DNA from: CAYTLW01 sp964438735
GTDB lineage: Bacteria; Myxococcota_A; UBA9042
Direction of reading: 5' to 3'
Length of the DNA stretch: 33,035 bases
Assembly (NCBI GenBank): GCA_964438735.1
Contig: CAYTLW010000087.1
Span: forward strand, 1-33,035
The notes beneath the pieces are model-generated. The model was not told the origin of the DNA. It saw only the letters and a list, made by a program, of their open reading frames with translations, and did not search any database. Numbering within the stretch: position 1 is the first letter of the stretch; each line of letters opens with the position of its first letter. Below, piece after piece: positions 15,384-21,865 of the stretch. A program made the position numbers and the translations under genes.

Positions 15384-17027
15384 CTACCTCCACGCCGTGT
15401 CTGGTCGCATGACCCTACGGATCCGCTCCAGCAGGTCACGACCACCGGTGGTCTGCCGCGGATCGAATCGCAACCCTTCATCGCCCCAGGGGTCGTCCTT
15501 CATGCCCAGCACGCCGCCGGCTTCCATGGCGCCTTTGGCGAAGTCCAGGGGCGCCAGATCCTCCAGGCAGGTGCCCGGCAACTCGGCGCCCGGTTCCATC
15601 AACCAGTCGGCTGCGGCTTCAATCATGCAGCGCCTGCCCAGGCTGGTGACGGCGGTGCCCATGACCGAGTGACCGACATCGGGGGCAACCACCAGGCCCG
15701 GCGCACCGCCCCCGAGCAGGTGGAGAAAGGGCTCGGCCGAGGCCAGCGTGGTGCGCGCGTCCAGGCCGCCCTGCAAGAGCAATGTGGGCGCATTCGAGGT
15801 TGAACGCTGCCCCGCTCGCGGGTCACGGGCGTAGCGCGGCCAGCGATCGGAGAGCCAGCTGATGTGTACGCCGGGCTCGGTCGCTGCGAGCAGGTTCTCA
15901 ACGTGCGCCAGGGCATCTTCCACACTGGGTACGTTGACATCGCTCAGCTCGCTCATGACCACATGTCGGTGCAGAAGCAGTGAATCCAGGCCGCCGAGCG
16001 GCTCGGCCTCATCGTATTCGGGAAAGTCCTTCAGGATGCTCCCGATCGGAGTCAGCGCATCGATGTCGTGTTCGCTGCAGCGACCGAGGCGGTGGATCAG
16101 CAGCGGCACGAGCGGAATGGTGAACGTATGGCTGGACACGGCACCCAGGATCCGCCGCAATCCCTGGCGATCGAGGCCAACTTCCTGCAGACCCGGGCAG
16201 TGGTCGGCATCCAGGGAATCCTGCAGCTGCCGGGCGCGCTCCAATGGATGAGCTCCCAATTGACCAGCACAGAACTCGTCCTGGCCGCAACGCAGCAGGA
16301 TGCGACGGGTGATCGCGTCGTGATCCACATCCCATCGGCCCAGATTGCAGCCCTGCGCCAGGCAAAGGGAGTCCAGGAGTACGCGATCGACCTGCCCCGG
16401 GAACATGGTCAGGTAGCGATGGCCCCAGTAGCTGCCATAGGAGCCGCCACTCAGGGCCACAGGACGGTCCGGCGTTCGCGTCGCGGTGATGAGCGCACCA
16501 ACGTCGACCGCCGCGTCATGGGTCGAGAATCCAGCCAGGCCTTCGGACCACTTGGACTGGATCTCGTCGATGCACTCATCCCACTCCCCGCCCGCCATCT
16601 GGAAGTCGTCGAGCGCCGAACAACTGAGTCGGGTCGACATGCCGGTACCGCGATGGTCGGGAATATAGAGGTCCATCTGCAGGCCCTCTTTCGCGAGCGC
16701 GGCCCCCAGACCCACCATGGCAGCGCCCGACAATCCCGGTCCGCCCTGCAGCAACCACAGGTCCGCCACGGCGCCTTTCATCTTGATGCGTCGGAAGCCG
16801 ATGGTGATCTGTTCGCTGTCGGGTTCGGACCAGCGCAGGGGCACCTTGGCGGTGCCGCATTCGGCCTTGTCCTTTTTGCACGGGTGCCAGCTGATTTCGG
16901 GCACCACGGGTAGGATGTAGGGCGCTGCCACCGCTGACACTGCTGCGGGTTGGGCGTCGTCGTTCGAGTTGCACGCAGCCAAGCTGCAGACCAGGCCGAG
17001 CACAACGCCGGCGTGGATGCCTTTCAT
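15384..17027 (-). CDS. Alpha/beta-hydrolase lipoprotein, tripeptidyl/prolyl aminopeptidase-like (547 aa)
   Basis: An exported serine hydrolase. The signal peptide ends in lipobox S-L-A-A-C (Cys19). The fold begins with the oxyanion strand L-L-Q-G-G-P-G, followed by D-H-R-G-T-G. The nucleophile elbow is G-G-S-Y-G with Ser196, the acid is probably Asp423 in G-G-L-D-A-R, and the base is His453 in V-G-H-S-V-M-G. Spacing and the Q-G-G-P-G and D-H-R-G-T-G motifs match the S33-type aminopeptidase/secreted tripeptidyl aminopeptidase family. These release N-terminal residues from peptides outside the cytoplasm, which would fit scavenging of digested protein. Ten scattered Cys suggest disulfides. No strong ribosome site precedes the ATG. 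The Cys-rich lipoprotein starts three bases after the stop. Confidence 0.85.
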   Translation of the reverse strand: MKGIHAGVVLGLVCSLAACNSNDDAQPAAVSAVAAPYILPVVPEISWHPCKKDKAECGTAKVPLRWSEPDSEQITIGFRRIKMKGAVADLWLLQGGPGLSGAAMVGLGAALAKEGLQMDLYIPDHRGTGMSTRLSCSALDDFQMAGGEWDECIDEIQSKWSEGLAGFSTHDAAVDVGALITATRTPDRPVALSGGSYGSYWGHRYLTMFPGQVDRVLLDSLCLAQGCNLGRWDVDHDAITRRILLRCGQDEFCAGQLGAHPLERARQLQDSLDADHCPGLQEVGLDRQGLRRILGAVSSHTFTIPLVPLLIHRLGRCSEHDIDALTPIGSILKDFPEYDEAEPLGGLDSLLLHRHVVMSELSDVNVPSVEDALAHVENLLAATEPGVHISWLSDRWPRYARDPRAGQRSTSNAPTLLLQGGLDARTTLASAEPFLHLLGGGAPGLVVAPDVGHSVMGTAVTSLGRRCMIEAAADWLMEPGAELPGTCLEDLAPLDFAKGAMEAGGVLGMKDDPWGDEGLRFDPRQTTGGRDLLERIRRVMRPDTAWR

Positions 17028-17164
17028 GGACGCGGACCTGCCCCGCTGGACGCGTCGCGGAGCACGACGTGTCAGCGCGCTGGCGAATGGTCTTCACCGA
17101 AAGCCTGTCTTCCGGCGTTTCGTCCCCAAACTGTATAGGTTTTACGCCTGTTTGCACACTGTCG

Positions 17165-17189
17165 GAGCCGGCCCGCCCGCTGCGGGCTC
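17165..17189 (-). terminator. Possible GC-rich terminator hairpin after the GerW operon
   Basis: GAGCC..CCCGC pairs with GCGGGCTC, with a two-base bulge and a short loop, about 20 bases past the last stop codon of the operon. There is no T-run, so this is a weak call. Confidence 0.3.
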
Positions 17190-17209
17190 ACCTCGACCGA
17201 CCTGGTGGT

Positions 17210-17608
17210 TCAGCAGCTCTCGTCATCTTTGCCGCTCTCGACCTTGTCCTTCACCTTCTCGATCAGGTCCGGGATGCTGTCGAGCAGCTTCTCGATCTTG
17301 CTGGCCTTGCCGGGGATGTTGATGATCTCCACCCCCTCAGGACCGAACACCGCCACAGCCACCGGCCGCACCTTGGCGCCGCCGCCGCCCGCGCCGCCCG
17401 TGCCCGAGCCGGTGCCCTTGTGGCGGCTTTTGTGTTTGTAGTCGCCCGAGCCTTCGCCCAATCCGCCGCCCAGGGCCACGCTCACATGGGACAGGGGCAC
17501 CAGGGTGAGTTCGCCGAGTTCGATCTTCTCGCCGACAATCAGGTCGCTGCTCGTCATGTCGCAGAGGGCGTCTGTCACCTTCTCGAGATAGCTATGTACG
17601 TTCTTCAT
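17210..17608 (-). CDS. GerW/YtfJ-family protein, long paralog (132 aa)
   Basis: The start follows GGAGG with a five-base spacer. The family layout is complete. There is an N-terminal helix (M-K-N-V-H-S-Y-L-E-K-V) and a strand pair around I-V-G-E-K-I-E-L-G-E...L-V-P-L-S-H-V-S-V-A. A Gly-rich central stretch (G-T-G-S-G-T-G-G-A-G-G-G-G) follows, then the strand V-R-P-V-A-V-A-V-F-G and a C-terminal helix I-E-K-L-L-D-S-I-P-D-L-I-E-K-V. In Bacillus the homologue is a spore protein needed for germination, and its biochemical role is unknown. In Gram-negatives the function is undescribed as far as I know. It is the last gene of the sigma-factor operon and starts 46 bases after the shorter paralog, so the two are a tandem duplication. 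Confidence 0.85.
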   Translation of the reverse strand: MKNVHSYLEKVTDALCDMTSSDLIVGEKIELGELTLVPLSHVSVALGGGLGEGSGDYKHKSRHKGTGSGTGGAGGGGAKVRPVAVAVFGPEGVEIINIPGKASKIEKLLDSIPDLIEKVKDKVESGKDDESC

Positions 17609-17654
17609 TTCGTCCTCCGAGGCGGCGCACCACGCGGGTGCGAACGCGGTTTGA

Positions 17655-17936
17655 TCAGCCCAGTTTCTCCAGGCGCACGGTGTTGCCATCGATGACCAGC
17701 ACGGCCACGGGCGTGACCTTGGCGCCGCCGCCACCGCCACCGCCGCTGCCCTTGCCCTGGTCGCCCTCGGTGCTCTGGCCCTGGCCCATGCCAGCGCCCA
17801 TGCCCAGGCCCAGCTCGCACAAAGGCAGTACGTGTCGATCGCCAATCGAGATCGGCTTCGCCACCACCGCGTTTCGCTTCGCCAACGACGTGAATCGCTC
17901 GGTGAAGGCGTTCAGCAGTTCATTCAATGCGTCCAT
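17655..17936 (-). CDS. GerW/YtfJ-family protein, short paralog (93 aa)
   Basis: AGGAGG lies five bases before the ATG. It has the same order of elements as its neighbour: an N-terminal helix (M-D-A-L-N-E-L-L-N-A-F), V-L-P-L-C-E-L-G-L-G-M, a poly-Gly stretch, then A-K-V-T-P-V-A-V-L-V-I. The protein ends at E-K-L-G and lacks the C-terminal helix present in the long paralog. One reading is that the two form a heteromer in which only one partner contributes that helix; this is inference. It starts nine bases after the DUF2953 gene, as part of the same transcript. Confidence 0.8.
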   Translation of the reverse strand: MDALNELLNAFTERFTSLAKRNAVVAKPISIGDRHVLPLCELGLGMGAGMGQGQSTEGDQGKGSGGGGGGGAKVTPVAVLVIDGNTVRLEKLG

Positions 17937-17945
17937 CTCATCCTC

Positions 17946-18650
17946 CTAATGCACCAGTGCGTGACGCAACAAGCGGCGCCCATCGCCCTGGCACAACATC
18001 CACAAAGCCACGATGACCAGCAGCGGCAGCCACAGGCGTCCGCCCAGCTCCACCCGGCCATCCATTCGTTCATCCAGGTAATCCGTCTGCACTGCAGCCT
18101 CGACCCCTGGCAGTCGACCCAGGCTGTTCAATCCGGCCACCAGCATCTGGCTGTCCACCGGATCGCCGGTGCCCAGGCAGCCTTCGATCTGCAGGTGGAT
18201 ACCGAAAGTACCCACCAGCGCTCGGACCGAGCGCAACAGGAAGTCCAGGTGACGCAGCAGCCAGGTGTTGCCGCGCTCGGGCTTGCCGGCATCTTTCTTC
18301 TTTTGTCGTTTCAGCTGTTTGCGCGCCTTCTTCCGGGCCTTCTTTTCGGCCTTCTTGCGCTTCTTTTCTGCCGCGCGCTGGCGCTTCTCCTCTTCGCTGA
18401 GCGATTCATCCTTCAGCGAGATTCCCCACGGGATGCGCATCCAGAACAGGCTGAGATACGCCCGCATGGTCTGGTCGGCATGCACCGCCACCAGGCCCCA
18501 TCCCCAGCTCAGGCGCGCCTGCCAGCCGTACTCCTCATCCCTGGCCACGCCGCTGGCCTGCACCGCGAAGGGCAGGGCGAGCAGCAGCGCCAATCCGCCC
18601 AGGCAGATCAGCAGCAGCCACAACAGCACATGGAGGACGCCAGAGAGCAT
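17946..18650 (-). CDS. DUF2953 membrane protein, YtfI-like (234 aa)
   Basis: The N-terminal hydrophobic segment (about residues 5-30) is followed by W-Q-A-R-L-S-W-G-W-G-L-V-A-V-H, the family's first beta segment. A 45-residue Lys/Glu/Ala-rich helix (about 102-145) is inserted before the conserved C-terminal half. A second hydrophobic segment, L-W-L-P-L-L-V-I-V-A-L-W-M-L, lies near the end. In Bacillus, ytfI (DUF2953) sits beside ytfJ/gerW; the same pairing here supports both assignments. The charged insert is cytoplasmic by the positive-inside rule and could bind nucleic acid or a partner. The gene is four bases after the anti-sigma stop. Function is unknown. Confidence 0.8.
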   Translation of the reverse strand: MLSGVLHVLLWLLLICLGGLALLLALPFAVQASGVARDEEYGWQARLSWGWGLVAVHADQTMRAYLSLFWMRIPWGISLKDESLSEEEKRQRAAEKKRKKAEKKARKKARKQLKRQKKKDAGKPERGNTWLLRHLDFLLRSVRALVGTFGIHLQIEGCLGTGDPVDSQMLVAGLNSLGRLPGVEAAVQTDYLDERMDGRVELGGRLWLPLLVIVALWMLCQGDGRRLLRHALVH

Positions 18651-18654
18651 CGGC

Positions 18655-19227
18655 TCAGCCCTTCCTTCGCAGCAGGCGCGTCAGCAGGCCGGGTTTGCTG
18701 GTCTTCTTCTGGCCCGTGAGGTTGCGCCAGACCAGGCCACCGGCATCGCGGGCCAGCTTGCCGCCGACCCGGTTGACCACCGACGGCCCCTGGGACTCGC
18801 TCACCGAACCTGGACCTCGGCCAGCGGTGTAGCGCACCGTGCTCAGTCCACCGGCGGCCTCGCTCGCGCCGCGCAGGGCCGGGCCCGCGTTCTCCACCGC
18901 CAGGGCGGGACCGCGCCACATCCAGGCCACCGAGGACAGTCCCGGCACTTCGGGCAAGCTCAGCCAGGACCGCTTCTCCTGCGCAGCGCCCGACGCATCG
19001 TCCGCCGCCGCTTCCATGACCACCGCGTCCTGAATCTGGGCCAGCAGCGCCTCCGGCATATCCGTCTGGGGCAGGTCGGCGAGGATCTGCCGCATGGCCA
19101 GCTCTTCGCCGAGCGCCTGGGCGACCTCTTGTCGGACCAGGTCGCGCTCGAAGCGGCGTGTCTCCGGCCCGTCCAGCTGCCCATCGAGGTAGGCGATGAC
19201 GCGCAATTGCAGGGTGTCTTCGTTCAT
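18655..19227 (-). CDS. Anti-sigma factor-like protein without zinc ligands (190 aa)
   Basis: Identified by position and N-terminal pattern. Its ATG overlaps the sigma-factor stop (ATGA), and the N-terminus (L-Q-L-R-V-I-A-Y-L-D-G-Q-L...R-R-F-E-R-D-L, about 6-30) resembles the helical anti-sigma domain that clasps ECF sigma factors. The H-x3-C-x2-C zinc motif is missing, and there is no clear membrane helix in the middle. It is therefore probably a soluble or peripherally bound regulator, not a RseA-like membrane sensor. The C-terminal 40 residues are basic (T-G-Q-K-K-T-S-K, R-L-L-R-R-K-G). How it senses a signal is not visible. Confidence 0.65.
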   Translation of the reverse strand: MNEDTLQLRVIAYLDGQLDGPETRRFERDLVRQEVAQALGEELAMRQILADLPQTDMPEALLAQIQDAVVMEAAADDASGAAQEKRSWLSLPEVPGLSSVAWMWRGPALAVENAGPALRGASEAAGGLSTVRYTAGRGPGSVSESQGPSVVNRVGGKLARDAGGLVWRNLTGQKKTSKPGLLTRLLRRKG

Positions 19228-19814
19228 CTGAATCTACCTTCCTTTGTTCCTGAGCCGCGCAGAAAGGGCCTCAGCAGCTTCTTCAGGCGGGCCCGGGAGC
19301 GGAAGATCCGCGTCTTGACCGTGCCCACCGGCATGTCCGTGGCTTCGGCTACCTCGGCGTCTGAGAGCCCCTCGCGATAACGCAGGTTCAACAACGCCCG
19401 ATCCTGGGCCGAGATCTGATCCAATGCGCCATCCACCAGGCGCTCCAACTCGCGACCGGCGACCAGCTTCTCGGGCGAAGCCGGCGGCTCTGCGCTCTCG
19501 GCCTCGCCCGCCATGGCTTCGGCCAGTCCGCGACTGCGCGTCTGCTGACCGATGCGCTTGAGGCAGACGTTGTAGGTCACCTTGGCGACCCACGGGGCCA
19601 TGGGGCGGCTGGCATCGTAGCTGCCAAAGGCGCGCACGACCCTCATGAACGCCTCCTGGCTGGCGTCTTCCGCTTCGGCCCGATTGCGCAACATCCGCAG
19701 CGCGACCCGGTAGACCAGCCCCGAATGCCGCCGCACCAGCTCCCGCCAGGCTGCGCTGTCGCCACGCCGACAGGCTCGAGCAAGCTGCGCATCGCTGGAC
19801 TCCTTGAGGGTCAT
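19224..19814 (-). CDS. ECF-type RNA polymerase sigma factor (196 aa)
   Basis: A sigma-70 family extracytoplasmic-function factor. Region 2 spans about 8-90 with W-R-E-L-V-R-R-H-S-G-L-V-Y-R-V-A, the E-D-A-S-Q-E-A-F-M-R core and a Trp-containing region 2.3/2.4 (A-P-W-V-A-K-V-T-Y-N-V-C). Region 4 (about 125-185) has L-R-Y-R-E-G-L-S-D-A-E-V-A-E and the DNA-reading helix M-P-V-G-T-V-K-T-R-I-F-R-S-R-A-R-L-K-K. It heads a five-gene operon with an anti-sigma gene overlapping by four bases. By family precedent it probably activates its own promoter and a small regulon when the anti-sigma releases it. The only structural genes in the unit are the DUF2953 and GerW proteins. Confidence 0.92.
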   Translation of the reverse strand: MTLKESSDAQLARACRRGDSAAWRELVRRHSGLVYRVALRMLRNRAEAEDASQEAFMRVVRAFGSYDASRPMAPWVAKVTYNVCLKRIGQQTRSRGLAEAMAGEAESAEPPASPEKLVAGRELERLVDGALDQISAQDRALLNLRYREGLSDAEVAEATDMPVGTVKTRIFRSRARLKKLLRPFLRGSGTKEGRFR

Positions 19815-19864
19815 GGGCAGTGAGGACCTTCTCCGCCGAGCGTCCCTCGACGGTGGCTACAGGG

Positions 19865-19894
19865 TCTATCCGGGCCAGCGTGGATCGGTTTCAA
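19865..19894 (-). promoter_or_regulatory. Candidate promoter of the sigma-factor operon
   Basis: On the minus strand, TTGAAA is followed after 18 bases by GATAGA, about 50 bases before the sigma ATG, just downstream of an A7 tract. The match is moderate, and it could instead be an ECF-type element. Confidence 0.3.
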
Positions 19895-19971
19895 TTTTTT
19901 TGCTGGTGGGCACGTAGGACCGCGTTTCTCAGCAGGTCGAGGGCGTCCTCGGGCAGCACATAGGGCGGCCA

Positions 19972-21657
19972 TCAGTCGGCGAGCGTCAGCCCCTCGATGA
20001 TTCGCGGCAGGATGCGCCCCTTCTTCGCCACGATGGCCGCAGCCCGCTTGGCATCATCTGCCTCGGCATAAACGCGGAACTCGGGCGCGTTGCCCGATGG
20101 GCGCAGGTGGGCGACGTCGCCGTCGGCAAAGGTCACCCGGATGCCGTCGGTGAAGTCGATGACCCGCACGGCGCTGAATCCCTCGTCCGGGCTCAGCGCG
20201 TCCGCGACCCTGCTTCGAATCGCCTGCAGCTCTTGCCGCCACGCATCCAGCGTCGAGGCATCTTCCACCGGATGGCGGTCGGCATCCCACGCCGATTGCA
20301 ACGCTCCGTCTGCTCCAAAGGACGCGGCGATTGCCGGCGCCGCCTGGGGCGAAAACGCGCCGACGATGGCTCTGCCCATCTCGGCGGTGTAGCTCTCGCA
20401 GCCCGCCGTGCTGTCATCGACCACGCCGGCGGTGTTGTGGCGCGGCGGAAGGGCCGTGTCGATGAGCTGCGACAACGTCTGTTCGCGCTGCCGGGCCAGC
20501 AAAAGCGTGGCCACGAAGGGCAGCACCGCGTCCCGTGTAGGCAGGGCGGGCAGCGTGCCGGCGCCCAGCTGCCAGGGGCTGCCCAGCAGGAACCCGCCGT
20601 TGGCCTCCCACGCGCAACGCCGCGCTGACCGATGACACTCAGCGTGCTCATTCATCGCCGCGATGACGTAGGGCGAGCCGATGCGCGTGCTGGCCACGTC
20701 GATGCCGCGCTCTTGCAGGGCTGTGACCACGGCGCTGTTGGTGCTGATGGGCACGGCGGCGAAGTCGGGCTCCAGGAACATGGACGCCAGCGCGCCCAGC
20801 TTGTCGCCGGGCAGAAAGCGGCCGTTGTTGTCGGCCACCAGCGGTCGATCCGAGTCCCCGTCGGTAGAGAAGATGGCATCGGGCTCGTGCGCGCTCGCCA
20901 ATTCCGCCAACAGGGCCCGCGTCTGCTCGGAGACCTTCTCCGTATCCACCGGCACGAAAGTCGTGCTGCGATGCACCCGCACCACCTCGGCCCCCAACCC
21001 CTCGAGGATCGCCGGCACCACATCGCGCCCGACCGCGGAGTGTTCGTAGAAGCAGATCTTCAGCCCCGCCAGGCAGTCCGCCGGAAACGCTGGCCGGTAA
21101 CGATCGAGGTAGCGATCCATCGCCTTGGTATGGGCGCTGGGGAGAACCTCCGCCCGTTTGAAAGCGCCGGCGGCGTCAAAGATCGTGGATTCGGCGTCCA
21201 AAGCCTGCTCCGCCGCCCGCGCCAGCGCCACATGCTTGAGGATCGCCGCCTCGTCGGACTTGAGCACCTCGCCCGAGGGTTTGGTGAACTTGATGCCGTT
21301 GCGATCTTCGGGGATGTGGCTGCCGGTGACCATGACGCTTGGCCGTCCATGGGCCATGGCATGTTGGGCCAGGGCAGGGGAGGGCACGCGACCGCAGAAG
21401 TCGACCCTCAGCCCGCTATCCCGCACCGCCCGAGCCACCGCCGCCATGATGCGCGGGGTGCTCGAACGCAGGTCGCCGCCGACAGACACCACGCTGTCGC
21501 CACCCGCCTGGCCCGTGGCGCGCAGAAAGCCGCAGAATCCGCGGGTATTGATGGCGCACTCCATGTCCGTCATCTCGGTCACGAGGGCGCGCAGACCGCT
21601 GGTGCCGAAGCGGAGCGGTTTCGCGTTGCTGAAGTCTCGTCCCATGCCCTCGTTCAT
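19972..21657 (-). CDS. Alpha-D-phosphohexomutase (phosphomannomutase/phosphoglucomutase family, 561 aa)
   Basis: Interconverts hexose 1- and 6-phosphates through a phosphoserine. F-G-T-S-G-L-R opens the fold. The catalytic loop is V-T-G-S-H-I-P with Ser113 (Ile replaces the usual Asn of S-H-N-P). The metal loop is T-D-G-D-S-D-R with Asp266, 268 and 270. The sugar-binding loop is E-A-N-G-G-F, and the phosphate-binding loop in domain 4 is R-P-S-G-N-A-P-E-F-R near residue 520. Length exceeds typical bacterial PMM/PGM (about 460) because of inserts in domains 2-3. ATG 21657 was chosen because the conserved domain begins 12 residues in; an AGGA lies upstream. It probably feeds nucleotide sugars to surface glycans; the exact sugar cannot be told. 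Confidence 0.88.
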   Translation of the reverse strand: MNEGMGRDFSNAKPLRFGTSGLRALVTEMTDMECAINTRGFCGFLRATGQAGGDSVVSVGGDLRSSTPRIMAAVARAVRDSGLRVDFCGRVPSPALAQHAMAHGRPSVMVTGSHIPEDRNGIKFTKPSGEVLKSDEAAILKHVALARAAEQALDAESTIFDAAGAFKRAEVLPSAHTKAMDRYLDRYRPAFPADCLAGLKICFYEHSAVGRDVVPAILEGLGAEVVRVHRSTTFVPVDTEKVSEQTRALLAELASAHEPDAIFSTDGDSDRPLVADNNGRFLPGDKLGALASMFLEPDFAAVPISTNSAVVTALQERGIDVASTRIGSPYVIAAMNEHAECHRSARRCAWEANGGFLLGSPWQLGAGTLPALPTRDAVLPFVATLLLARQREQTLSQLIDTALPPRHNTAGVVDDSTAGCESYTAEMGRAIVGAFSPQAAPAIAASFGADGALQSAWDADRHPVEDASTLDAWRQELQAIRSRVADALSPDEGFSAVRVIDFTDGIRVTFADGDVAHLRPSGNAPEFRVYAEADDAKRAAAIVAKKGRILPRIIEGLTLAD

Positions 21658-21774
21658 GTGGTCTTCCTGGCTGTTTGCTCGGTACGGTGCGGCCGACCGC
21701 GTCATGATGGGCGATGAACGCCCCGTCGTGAAGGGTGACCCCCGGTGTGATTTGATGACAGTCGGTGTTAGGGT

Positions 21775-21788
21775 CCCGTTCGAACGGG
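21775..21788. promoter_or_regulatory. 14-bp perfect palindrome in a divergent promoter region
   Basis: CCCGTTCGAACGGG lies in the 208-base gap between the phosphomutase and giant lipoprotein genes, about 90 bases before the latter's start. It is not followed by a T-run, so an operator is more likely than a terminator. Confidence 0.4.
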
Positions 21789-21865
21789 GTCCCACGCCTT
21801 CGAGATCAGCGACAGTCATCTGGCGAGACGCTGTTGGCGCGGAGGCCCACAAAGGGGGGATGTAC

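Noticed and set aside
19893..19901. T-run as a terminator
   Set aside because: No GC hairpin precedes it on the + strand and no + strand gene ends upstream; it more likely forms an A-tract above the sigma operon promoter.
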